From: Wolinella sp052173415
Lineage (GTDB): Bacteria; Campylobacterota; Campylobacteria; Campylobacterales; Helicobacteraceae
NCBI GenBank assembly: GCA_052173415.1
Contig: JBQMYQ010000032.1
Coordinates: 1-20,981, forward strand
Length of the DNA: 20,981 nt
Reading direction: 5' to 3'
Shown here: one piece after another, positions 6,763 to 14,632 of the stretch
Position numbering within the stretch: position 1 is the first letter of the stretch
Layout: the number at the start of each line of letters is the position of its first letter
Position numbers and translations under genes: made by a program
Notes under the pieces: model-generated
Databases searched by the model: none
Told to the model about the DNA's origin: nothing
What the model saw: the letters and a program-made list of their open reading frames with translations, nothing else

Positions 6763-7468
6763 GATTAAATTCCGAAAGGATTGTTTCCAAATCTAGCGCA
6801 TTCATTAATACGCCGGGGCAATTAATATAATCCACACTTTCATCGGGCAGCGGAATTTTATTGTCATGCTCATCAATCCAAATAAACTCCGCACTCTTTC
6901 CGTGCAGTGCCAATCGTTTCTTTGCTCGCTCTAGTGCAGAGCTTGCAATATCCGCACCTATAATGCGCGCTGGGTTTGATTTCATTAAAATCCCCACTAG
7001 CTCATTACCAGGTCCACATCCATAGTCGAGCACCCTGAGACCGTCTAATCCCTCAATGGGGATAAACTTACGATAGTCCGTATCAAGTGCGCTTTGATAC
7101 TCAAAGTAGTCCCACGATTCTTTAGCAGTTAAAAAGTCTTCTCGCACAACCATGTGGGCATCCCAATAAGCCTCTGCACCTTTCTCGCCAATTGCTTTTA
7201 TGTGTGTGTCATGAAAGAGGAATCCATCCTCATACTCACTTATTCCCATGCTCTCTAGTCGTGCCAATAGTCTATCCCTAACCTTTTCGGAAGCCAGCAT
7301 AATTTTACCACCATTCAGTCCGCGTTTTGCTATCACCTCAAGCGAGATTTTAGGGTCAGAATCATCGATAAACTCGTAGCTGTAGTCTCCACCATGCTTG
7401 ATCAGATATTCAAGCAACGTCCCTATCTCCTTACCAAATTTTCCTTTTGGATATATCAAGTAGTGCAT
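6719..7468 (-). CDS. 5' (N-terminal) part of phase-variable SAM methyltransferase, OFF state
   Basis: ATG 7468 follows AAGGAG at 5 nt. Residues 1 to about 100 form a small alpha/beta module (HYLIYPKGKFGKEI...YEFIDDSD...KIMLAS) that also opens the 765-residue protein upstream. It recalls the nucleotide-binding head of PglD-like enzymes, though only weakly. A class I methyltransferase domain follows, with motif I RVLDYGCGPG at 145-154, the acidic loop GADIA, and EFNRVLVR at the strand before the break. At codon 240 the G10 tract shifts the frame and the protein ends after nine more residues, at 249 in all. The catalytic fold is cut before its last strands, so this form should be inactive. Sugar O- or N-methylation is the likely role when ON. 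Confidence 0.83.
   Translation of the reverse strand: MHYLIYPKGKFGKEIGTLLEYLIKHGGDYSYEFIDDSDPKISLEVIAKRGLNGGKIMLASEKVRDRLLARLESMGISEYEDGFLFHDTHIKAIGEKGAEAYWDAHMVVREDFLTAKESWDYFEYQSALDTDYRKFIPIEGLDGLRVLDYGCGPGNELVGILMKSNPARIIGADIASSALERAKKRLALHGKSAEFIWIDEHDNKIPLPDESVDYINCPGVLMNALDLETILSEFNRVLVRGGGGSYHGL
6741..6750 (-). repeat. Homopolymer C10 (G10 on the coding strand); phase switch
   Basis: Ten C on the plus strand between G and T. The upstream frame (start 7468, mod 3 = 1) and the downstream frame (mod 3 = 0) join if one base is lost or two are gained, so 9 and 12 G are ON and 10 and 11 are OFF. Poly-G tracts are the commonest contingency loci in Helicobacter and Campylobacter. Confidence 0.93.
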
Positions 7469-7482
7469 TTTCTCTCCTTTGG

Positions 7483-9780
7483 TTAATTAGTCTTTTTTGC
7501 AATCATGATCCAGTCGCGAATATCCCTAGCATTAAACTCTAAACGTCTAAACTCACTCGCTTCAAACTGTAATTTTCTAACTGCTTTTTGCTCGTAATAT
7601 AGCCATATATACCGCTCTAGCGGGTATCTATCATACCATGCGTGCACCATAGAGTCGCTTGGCTTCTGATACTTATGAGTCACCGCAAACCCTACTTCTT
7701 TAAGTTTTGATTCCAAAAACTCAGGGCTATAGTGACGCAGATAAGCATACTCGCTAAACTGTAAATGCATAATAAGTCCAAGTGTCGCGAGTTGGATATC
7801 ATCTATGATTAGCACACCACCACTTTTGAGATGCTTTGATAGTTCATTGAAAAATTGCTTCACATCAAAACACCAGCTCATTGTCCCGCGCATAATGATG
7901 TAGTCAAACTGCTTTTCTTCTGCATCTTTACCTAAACGAACCAACGCTTCATCTAGTGCTTCGCTATTTATGTCGTAGGAGAATGCTGGAATCCCTAGCT
8001 TAGTCTTGGCATATTCTACTGCGCTTTTGTTAAATTCGCTTAAGTAGACGCTATTTGCGCCTTTGTTTAAAAAGTAACAGATGAAGTCGCCACCACCACC
8101 GCTAATCTCTAAAATATCCTTGTCCTGAAGTTCTAAATCATGCTTCCTAAAAACCATCTCATAAAAATACTCAGCACGCTTTTTAGAAAACTCAATGTGA
8201 TTTTGGCTTAAAAAATAGTCAAACTCTTTTTGGGAATCAAGAGCAATATCCTCATCTCGTAGTAACCTCTTTTCACTTTGTGTCCACCTTTTTTTGCGCA
8301 GAAACTTCCTTAGAAGTGGCGCAAAAGATTCCAAGGCGCATCGCTCCTTTTTGATGCTTCGTCCACATCTGCAAGTAGTGCAAAATTCCCAGCTGTGCTT
8401 ATAGCCATCAAGTGCAATTATAGATTCTGCACCGCATATTTGACATTTTGTCTGTGCCTCTTGTAATATCTTGCAAATCTTTTTTGCTAAAGTATGTGAG
8501 CTATTTTTTGTAGGGAAAAGTATCCTATCTTTATAAGCTTCTATCTCTTGTCTATACCTCTCGGTATTTTCCATGATTTCTAGAAGTATTTTTCGCACCT
8601 CTCTTGGTGACATAGCATGTTTGTGAAGCTTAGGATTGACAAACTTAAACCCCTCGCTACTCTCTATGTCGGCAATACCATAAATTACAGCAGGTAGTGA
8701 CACGCTAAGTGGAAATGAATATGCAAGTGTGCTATAGCTAGTAATGACGCTTAAACACTCACTTTTAAGTGTTTCTTCAAACTTCGGCGAGGTATCTACA
8801 GAGAAGTTAGGACGATTTCCAAAACGCTTTTTTGCCTCTTCTTCAATCTCTAATACGCGCTCTGTCGGGTCGAATCTAAGCACTATGTGCAGTCGCTCTT
8901 CCTCTACTAATTCACCAAGGAGCGTGAGGACACGTTCTCTATCGACAGAGTGATCCTTGGGTGAGACAACTACTTTATTTGGATTTTTAACGCGATATGT
9001 TGTTTTTTTAAAGCTATCAAAACCAAGATAGCCATTTTCTATTATTTTGGTGCGCGGATTATATTTCTTTTCTAGCTTTTTAAACATCTCCAAGTCAACT
9101 TGATTGCTAATCACGAAGTAGTCTGAATTTTGTAAATAGTGATTAAGGATACTCTTGTAAGTTATTTCATCTCTATAGTGGTAATGAAGCTGTGGAAAGT
9201 GCATTAATGAGTGTCCCAGACTTATATGCAACACGCTTTTGTCCGTTTTACCAAAATTTGTAGATACAAATGCACCAATATTACGCACCTCGGCCAAAAA
9301 ATCATGCCATGCGATAATTGCTACACTGCCTCCAATCCTATTTCTATTTAGCTCAAGCACTTGCTTGTTTTTTGTAATATAAAATACCTCCACTCCTAGC
9401 CTCTTAAGCTCTATATCAAGCTCGCCCAAGTGCTTCTCTTGTGCAAAGCCGCCAAGATAGATACCTACTGCTTTTTTAGGGGTTTTTAGGTGCTTCATCA
9501 GGTAGTGCTGATTCTTGGTGCCAAAGAGTTTGACTCCATCATGGAAGTTGTGGATTCCCAATGCTTTACATTTCTGTTCCAAAGCCTCTTTGTGCTTGTT
9601 TGATGCAATTAGAAGCTTAGAAGCAGGGGTATTTTTTATCTGTTGCGCAAGTTGTTCAAGGGAGCTAGATGTCATACTATCATCAACATAGCTAATCGTA
9701 GAATTTGGCTCAAAAAAACAAATGATATCAGCCAGGATTTTACCATTGAAGCCCTTTGGATAGATGAAGTAGTGTATCAT
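7483..9780 (-). CDS. Fusion: PglD-like head, CDP-glycerol-transferase-like domain, zinc-finger methyltransferase
   Basis: 765 residues in three parts. Residues 1-100 (HYFIYPKGFNGKILADII...YVDDS...KLLIAS) match the head of the methyltransferase at 7468. Residues 105-440 look like a GT-B transferase of the CDP-glycerol/teichoic-acid polymerase type, with HISLGHSLMHFP, RFDPTE and ITSYSTLAYSFPL...PAVIYG. Residues 446-765 are a homologue of the whole preceding gene: C446-x2-C449 and C467-x2-C470 as a zinc-ribbon candidate, motif I ILEISGGGGD at 556-565, and a conserved tail FRRLEFNARD. The fusion implies that transfer and methylation act on the same glycan. It starts 2 nt after the upstream stop with no good ribosome site, so it may depend on coupling. 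The transferred group could be a polyol phosphate or a sugar; not decidable here. Confidence 0.78.
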   Translation of the reverse strand: MIHYFIYPKGFNGKILADIICFFEPNSTISYVDDSMTSSSLEQLAQQIKNTPASKLLIASNKHKEALEQKCKALGIHNFHDGVKLFGTKNQHYLMKHLKTPKKAVGIYLGGFAQEKHLGELDIELKRLGVEVFYITKNKQVLELNRNRIGGSVAIIAWHDFLAEVRNIGAFVSTNFGKTDKSVLHISLGHSLMHFPQLHYHYRDEITYKSILNHYLQNSDYFVISNQVDLEMFKKLEKKYNPRTKIIENGYLGFDSFKKTTYRVKNPNKVVVSPKDHSVDRERVLTLLGELVEEERLHIVLRFDPTERVLEIEEEAKKRFGNRPNFSVDTSPKFEETLKSECLSVITSYSTLAYSFPLSVSLPAVIYGIADIESSEGFKFVNPKLHKHAMSPREVRKILLEIMENTERYRQEIEAYKDRILFPTKNSSHTLAKKICKILQEAQTKCQICGAESIIALDGYKHSWEFCTTCRCGRSIKKERCALESFAPLLRKFLRKKRWTQSEKRLLRDEDIALDSQKEFDYFLSQNHIEFSKKRAEYFYEMVFRKHDLELQDKDILEISGGGGDFICYFLNKGANSVYLSEFNKSAVEYAKTKLGIPAFSYDINSEALDEALVRLGKDAEEKQFDYIIMRGTMSWCFDVKQFFNELSKHLKSGGVLIIDDIQLATLGLIMHLQFSEYAYLRHYSPEFLESKLKEVGFAVTHKYQKPSDSMVHAWYDRYPLERYIWLYYEQKAVRKLQFEASEFRRLEFNARDIRDWIMIAKKTN

Positions 9781-9782
9781 GC

Positions 9783-10748
9783 TTATGCTTTTTGTAGCAC
9801 ATACCTATAGGCACGAACATCTCTAGCATTAAATTCTAGTCGCCTAAATTCATCCGGCTCAAACTGCATTTTACTGGCTGCTTTCCACTCATAATAGAGG
9901 CTAATTCGTCGTTCAAATGGATACCTATCCATCCAAAAAGCACCGATGGTATCATCAGCTCTTCTTGATTTGTGTATGATCTCTAACCCAAGCCGCTCAA
10001 AGATAGGTTCCAAAAACTCTGGGCTATAGAGATACGTGTAGGTGTATTCACTCCATTGCGACCATAGAATTGTTCCCAACGTAGGCGCAATACATGTCTC
10101 AAGGATAATCTTGCCACTGCTTTTTAGCTGCGTGCCAAGATTTTTTAAAAAATCCTCTACATCAACACACCACATAACAATTGCCCTAGTCATGATAATA
10201 TCAAATTGATTTGTTTCAGGGTTTATCCCGCCACTCCTCATTGCCTCATTTAGCGTTTGATTATTTGCGTCATAAAAAAACGCAGGAATATGAAGTCGTT
10301 CTTTTATATTCTCAACTACACTCTGATTATATTCACTGATGGAGACACTTTTTGCACCTTTGCTTAACAGATGATGCACGACATCGCCACTACCACCGCT
10401 AATCTCTAAAATATCTTTATCCCTAACCTCGATTCCACACCCCTCAAAAAGGTCTTTATAGATATCCTCCGCTGCACTCTTTGCATATTGAATAAAATCT
10501 TCGCTTCCAAAGTGATCCCATGGATTTGTCGGGTTTACCATGCTGTCATCTTTAAAGAGACGATTTGGCGTCTGTGCCCACCTTTTTTTCTTAAAGTATG
10601 GTCGCAAGATTCTTTCAAAAGGCTCTAGTGCATATCGCTTTTTTTTGATACTTCGTCCACATCTGCACTCTCTGCATAGCTCCCACTCGTGTTTATAGCT
10701 ATCGAGTCGCACAAGCCTTTCGCTACCGCATAATTGACATTTATCCAC
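9783..10748 (-). CDS. Zinc-finger class I SAM methyltransferase (sugar methyltransferase-like)
   Basis: 321 residues from a GTG at 10748 with AGGAG 6 nt before it. Cysteines C4-x2-C7 and C25-x2-C28 (WELCRECRCG) form a likely zinc site, followed by KK-rich linkers. The methyltransferase core has motif I ILEISGGSGD at 113-122, ISEYNQS as the acidic loop and FDIIMTRA as motif IV. It ends FRRLEFNARDVR. It is a tandem paralogue of residues 446-765 of the next gene, with the same layout throughout. The zinc-site plus methyltransferase layout recalls the TylF/NovU-type C-methyltransferases of deoxysugar pathways, but the conserved His/Tyr signatures of that family were not checked. Composition is mixed: some lines near 30% GC and others above 40%. 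Confidence 0.8.
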   Translation of the reverse strand: MDKCQLCGSERLVRLDSYKHEWELCRECRCGRSIKKKRYALEPFERILRPYFKKKRWAQTPNRLFKDDSMVNPTNPWDHFGSEDFIQYAKSAAEDIYKDLFEGCGIEVRDKDILEISGGSGDVVHHLLSKGAKSVSISEYNQSVVENIKERLHIPAFFYDANNQTLNEAMRSGGINPETNQFDIIMTRAIVMWCVDVEDFLKNLGTQLKSSGKIILETCIAPTLGTILWSQWSEYTYTYLYSPEFLEPIFERLGLEIIHKSRRADDTIGAFWMDRYPFERRISLYYEWKAASKMQFEPDEFRRLEFNARDVRAYRYVLQKA

Positions 10749-10758
10749 TACTTCTCCT

Positions 10759-12792
10759 TTAATCTAAAATATCATTAATACTTCTATAAAGCATGATCTT
10801 ATAGCATTCTTCTGCCCCTAGTGTTGATATTTTTGAGATAAGTGGCATCCTATACTTGCTCATCTCACCGCGTATGATTTTTTCACACTTTGCCACGTAT
10901 TCATCTCTGTTAAAAATCATTTCATTACTGTATCCATGGACATAACCCATCTCAAATTCATCTTTACTAAAGCCAAACTTACTATAGAACTTCTCGTAAA
11001 CCTCGTGCCAATCATTCAGCCATTTTTTGGCTAGCTTTACGTTCTCTATTTCTGTGGCATGAGAGCAGATGGTCACTCCACAACCGTGTCCTTTGGCTCT
11101 GAATTCATTTACGCTTTCCCCTTGCTCCAGCGGAAAAGTATCGCACCATATATCAATAATATGCCCATAGATATGCGGATTGACCCAGCCGGGCATAAAA
11201 AAGCGCTCGCTAATTCCTAGACTCTCCACTTTAGCGCGGATACTCTCGCTATTCCCTACACCCGCGGCGATGTAAATGGTATTTGCGTTTTGGTGCATGA
11301 TTTTGGCAATCGTATCAAGATACTCATCGCTATCTACCTTGATAAGACGCCCGATTGTCCCCAAAATCACTGCATTCTTGGGGTATTTTGCTCGCTCGCT
11401 CTCAATAAGCTCAGGAGCGATGGGCGGATCGTAGAAGCGTTTCGTATCTATAGGCACGGTAAAGCTTTGGAATTTAAAATATTTCTCGCTCGCGCAGTGG
11501 CTGATACGCTGGTCGATTCCCGCGACATCATAGGCGCCGTTGCCATGACTCCAAAAAATCTGCTTTGGCGCGCTGCGTGAAATGAGTAGAAAATCGCTGA
11601 TGTCATAGCCATTATTGGGCGAAATGAGAATATCCACCTCATCATGAATAATGCGCTCGCGCAGGGCTAGAGCCTTATCTAGGTGCGAATGATAGAGCCC
11701 TTTTGCACCGATAATCTTTGAGACGACATCGACCACCTCCACACCCAAATCCCTAAAACTCTGCAAAATATACGCATCATCGCTACTCTTCTCAATGTAG
11801 CCCATGAGATAGAGCTTCACTTCGTAATTCTCGCGGAATTCTTCATTCTCCATGAGAGCTTTTAGGAGCGACCATTCGACCTTGTAGGGGGAATTCTCCA
11901 CTGCGCGATCCCGCAAGAATCCAATCACTTTTTTCCCCGATTCCCGCACTTTTGGCTTGCAAGGTGGAAGATCCTGCGCAAACTTCGCGTAATAGGGTTC
12001 AGCCGCTTTTACAATCTCATCATTGAAAGTCTTCCACTCCTCCTGACTTTGGAAGTGATTTCCCATTTTGTGGTAGATATAAAAATGCAGATACATCGCC
12101 TGCTCGATTTCATCTCGCTCAAGATGCTCGTAGAAGTTCGCGCGCCACAGCGGATAGAGCTCCATCCATTTGGGTGAATTGAAAAACGATGGGACATTCC
12201 ATAGCACGTGCAAAGACCAGTTGTAGATCGAGCGTCGCTCATGAGGCGTTAGATTCCTGTAATTCTGCGCCTCCAAAAGTCCGCTCAGCGCTTCAAAAAG
12301 TAGCTCTACAGGAATATCAAACAGTGCGCAAAAATTCCGAACCATCTCATCGATTTTGAGATTTGTCGCTTCATGAATGTCAAGGATAAGCATGCTTCTA
12401 AAAAGCTCGCTCACCATCCTTTTGCCATCGCCACGCAACATCATGGACGCGAGCTTGAGCTCTAGGAGGAGGAATCTCTCTACGATTCCTAGCGATTGGT
12501 TGCCGATATGTGTCGTGGCGAGCGTGATATAGGTGTCAAATCGGTTATCGGGAGCAACTTCCCTAAAAAGCCCATAAAGATAGAAATATCCCAAATCCAT
12601 AATCTCCCCGCGTGAGAGAATAAGTGTGAGAATCTGCTCTCTAAAAAGCTCTGCAAGCGCGCTAGTATCCTGCCCTTTAAGCGATTCCCATACACTTTTT
12701 TGGGCAAAAATTTTGACCGCTTCATCAAGCTCTCGCTTAGTTTTGCATGCGCTCACACGCTTTTCCAGCTCTTGGATTAAATTTTCCGACAT
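10759..12792 (-). CDS. Large GT-B glycosyltransferase, possibly GT41/HMW1C-like
   Basis: 677 residues. The first 280 are helical with no membrane segment. The rest is a GT-B fold: KKVIGFLRDRAV at the first Rossmann entry, FWSHGNGAYD, then VILGTIGRLIKVDSDEYLDTIAKI and MPGWVNPHIYGHIIDIWCDTFPLEQGES before a glycine-rich GHGCGV loop. The helical head with a late GT-B pair and the FPLEQG-type donor segment recall cytoplasmic protein glycosyltransferases of the HMW1C (GT41) kind, which would suit a flagellin neighbour. The resemblance is by eye only, and a GT4 relative remains possible. It is the first gene of the minus-strand run, divergent from flaB, with AAGAGAG ahead of ATG 12792. Its GC (about 55% in one line near the 5' end, 45% in another) is higher than in the AT-rich middle genes. 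Confidence 0.75.
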   Translation of the reverse strand: MSENLIQELEKRVSACKTKRELDEAVKIFAQKSVWESLKGQDTSALAELFREQILTLILSRGEIMDLGYFYLYGLFREVAPDNRFDTYITLATTHIGNQSLGIVERFLLLELKLASMMLRGDGKRMVSELFRSMLILDIHEATNLKIDEMVRNFCALFDIPVELLFEALSGLLEAQNYRNLTPHERRSIYNWSLHVLWNVPSFFNSPKWMELYPLWRANFYEHLERDEIEQAMYLHFYIYHKMGNHFQSQEEWKTFNDEIVKAAEPYYAKFAQDLPPCKPKVRESGKKVIGFLRDRAVENSPYKVEWSLLKALMENEEFRENYEVKLYLMGYIEKSSDDAYILQSFRDLGVEVVDVVSKIIGAKGLYHSHLDKALALRERIIHDEVDILISPNNGYDISDFLLISRSAPKQIFWSHGNGAYDVAGIDQRISHCASEKYFKFQSFTVPIDTKRFYDPPIAPELIESERAKYPKNAVILGTIGRLIKVDSDEYLDTIAKIMHQNANTIYIAAGVGNSESIRAKVESLGISERFFMPGWVNPHIYGHIIDIWCDTFPLEQGESVNEFRAKGHGCGVTICSHATEIENVKLAKKWLNDWHEVYEKFYSKFGFSKDEFEMGYVHGYSNEMIFNRDEYVAKCEKIIRGEMSKYRMPLISKISTLGAEECYKIMLYRSINDILD

Positions 12793-12858
12793 ATAGACTC
12801 TCTTTCTTTATAAATAGCGCATTCAAGGCATATTTACGCACTTTTAAACGCTTATCAT

Positions 12859-12864
12859 ATCATA
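12859..12864 (-). promoter_or_regulatory. Candidate -10 element for the minus-strand glycan operon
   Basis: TATGAT on the minus strand gives a transcript start near 12852 and a leader of about 60 nt before ATG 12792. No convincing -35 is visible, which is usual for the vegetative promoters of this group. A TATAAA nearer the gene (around 12812-12807) is too close to leave room for the ribosome site. Confidence 0.3.
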
Positions 12865-12919
12865 GAGCAACCCCAAAAACCCTCGCAGGCATATCGGCGG
12901 AATCTCAGATCGCTAAAGT

Positions 12920-12934
12920 TGGAACACTATTTGC
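12920..12934 (+). promoter_or_regulatory. Sigma-54 (RpoN) promoter of flaB
   Basis: TTGGAACACTATTTGCTA contains the -24 GG (12921-12922) and the -12 GC (12933-12934) with exactly 10 bases between them, matching TGGCAC-N5-TTGC apart from one base. The predicted start near 12946 leaves a leader of about 28 nt. RpoN control of flaB with the FlgR/FlgS pair is established in Helicobacter. Confidence 0.93.
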
Positions 12935-12973
12935 TAGTTTGAGCGTAATTAAATTTTGGCAAAGGATGCGAAG

Positions 12974-14515
12974 ATGAGTTACAGGATTAACACAAACGTT
13001 GCGGCACTCAATGCTCACGCGATAGGCTCACAAAATAACCGATTCCTAAGCGGCTCGCTTGAGAAATTGAGCTCCGGTTTGCGGGTCAATAAGGCGGCCG
13101 ATGACGCTTCAGGTATGGCGATTGCCGATAGTTTGCGCTCTCAATCAGCGGCTTTGGGGCAGGCGGTGCGAAACTCCAACGACGCGATTGGGATTATTCA
13201 GACGGCTGATAAGGCGATGGATGAGCAGATTAAGATTTTGGATACCATCAAGACAAAGGCGGTGCAAGCTGCGCAAGATGGTCAGACGACTGAGACGCGC
13301 AAGTCGATCCAAAGTGATATTTTGCGACTTTTGGAGGAGCTGGATAATATCGCAAACACCACGAGCTTCAATGGTCAAGAGATGTTGAGCGGCGCGTTTG
13401 TGAATAAAGAGTTCCAAATTGGTGCGTATTCAAACACCACGGTCAAAGCTACAATTGGTGCGACAAGCTCCGATAAGATCGGACATGTGCGTCTTGAGAC
13501 TTCGTCAGTTTCCGCTTCGAGCATGCTCGCTTCAGCTGGGGCGAATAAGCTCACAGAGGTTGCGCTTAAGATGCTTCAAGTCGATGGCAAAAATAGCTTC
13601 CAGCTTGAGACGGTGCGCATTTCTACTTCCGCAGGCACGGGAATCGGAGCCCTTGCAGAGACAATTAATAAAAACTCAAATATCCTCGGCGTGCGTGCGA
13701 GCTATTCGGTCATGGGGACAGGCTCTCTACCCGTGCAGTCCGGCACGATTAATACGCTTGTCATTAATGGTGTAACCATCGGGACGATCAATGATGTCAA
13801 GAAAAACGACGCTGATGGCAAGCTTTTGAATGCGATTAACTCCGTCAAGGAGCGAACGGGGGTTGAAGCCTACACCGATGTGAGCGGTCGTTTGACGATG
13901 AGAAGTCTTGATGGACGTGCGATTAGCGTCTCGACTGTGAGTGGTGCGGGTGTGCTTGGTGGTGGTAGTTTTAAGGGAACCTCCGGTCAAGCGCACGCAA
14001 TCGTCGGTCGCTTGACGCTCACAAGGCTCAATGCGCGGGATATTCTTGTGAGTGGCACGAATTACAGCCATGTCGGATTCCACTCCGCTCAGGGAATCGC
14101 TTCCTATACGACGCATTTGCGGGATCTTCGTGGCGAAATGGACGCGAATATCGCCTCAGCCGCAGGTGCGAACGCAAACCTAGCAATCGCAAGTGCGAAT
14201 GCCAATGGGATTGGTGCGGGGGTTACGAGCCTCAAAGGCGCGATGGTTGTCATGGATATGGCGGAATCGGCGCGGAATCATCTGGATAAAATCCGTGCGG
14301 ATATCGGCTCTGTGCAGGCTCAGCTCGTCGCGACGATTAATAACGTCTCTGTTACGCAGGTCAATGTCAAAGCCGCGGAATCTCAAATCAGAGATGTCGA
14401 CTTTGCATCGGAATCCGCAACCTTTAGTAAGCATAATATCCTAGCTCAATCAGGAAGTTTTGCGATGGCGCAGGCTAATGCCGTGCAGCAAAATGTCCTA
14501 AAACTCTTGCAGTAA
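12974..14515 (+). CDS. flaB: Flagellin B (minor/hook-proximal flagellin)
   Basis: 513 residues from ATG 12974, with AAGGA 7 nt upstream. An in-frame ATG at 12956 was rejected because it lacks a site and would add a foreign MAKDAK. The protein begins MSYRINTNVAALNAHAIGSQ and ends FAMAQANAVQQNVLKLLQ, the two D0/D1 coiled-coil ends of the flagellin fold. The helices near 30-140 (EKLSSGLRVNKAADDASGMA, ADKAMDEQIKILDTIKTKAV) and the SQIRDVDFASESA segment are those of Helicobacter FlaB, which is 514 residues in H. pylori. The central region (about 180-400) is the surface-exposed part where Ser/Thr glycosylation would occur. It is exported by the flagellar type III system without a cleaved signal. 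The D1 region carries the Campylobacterota-type sequence known to escape TLR5. Confidence 0.97.
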   Translation: MSYRINTNVAALNAHAIGSQNNRFLSGSLEKLSSGLRVNKAADDASGMAIADSLRSQSAALGQAVRNSNDAIGIIQTADKAMDEQIKILDTIKTKAVQAAQDGQTTETRKSIQSDILRLLEELDNIANTTSFNGQEMLSGAFVNKEFQIGAYSNTTVKATIGATSSDKIGHVRLETSSVSASSMLASAGANKLTEVALKMLQVDGKNSFQLETVRISTSAGTGIGALAETINKNSNILGVRASYSVMGTGSLPVQSGTINTLVINGVTIGTINDVKKNDADGKLLNAINSVKERTGVEAYTDVSGRLTMRSLDGRAISVSTVSGAGVLGGGSFKGTSGQAHAIVGRLTLTRLNARDILVSGTNYSHVGFHSAQGIASYTTHLRDLRGEMDANIASAAGANANLAIASANANGIGAGVTSLKGAMVVMDMAESARNHLDKIRADIGSVQAQLVATINNVSVTQVNVKAAESQIRDVDFASESATFSKHNILAQSGSFAMAQANAVQQNVLKLLQ

Positions 14516-14520
14516 TCCTC

Positions 14521-14547
14521 TTGATTCCCCACTTTTTGGGGAATCAA
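14521..14547 (+). terminator. Perfect inverted repeat after flaB, probable terminator
   Basis: A 10-bp stem TTGATTCCCC/GGGGAATCAA with loop ACTTTTT begins 5 nt after the flaB stop. There is no T run after the stem on either strand, so it is not a canonical intrinsic terminator. It may instead act as a 3' stabiliser or give partial readthrough into the Maf gene. Confidence 0.6.
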
Positions 14548-14632
14548 CACTAAAAATCCCCAAAATATCCCTTGGCTAAACATTTTTTTGATAACCTTAC
14601 ATGAGAATTAAGCTCCGCAATGAAGGTCTCCT

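Noticed and set aside
10271..10280. Short A-run (7 A) in the zinc-finger methyltransferase
   Set aside because: The reading frame is uninterrupted and the protein aligns with its paralogue on both sides, so there is no sign of switching.
12747..12977. Plus-strand open frame of 76 codons across the flaB upstream region
   Set aside because: It overlaps the start of the minus-strand glycosyltransferase, the promoter region and the flaB start, has no ribosome site and no recognisable protein features.
13727..14116. Antisense open frames inside flaB
   Set aside because: They are explained by the codon composition of the flagellin gene on the other strand. Translations are low-complexity and unlike any protein.
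14577..14595. Possible sigma-28 promoter for maf (TAAA...GATAA)
   Set aside because: The spacing between the two elements is about 9 bases instead of the roughly 15 needed, and the GCCGAT core is missing.
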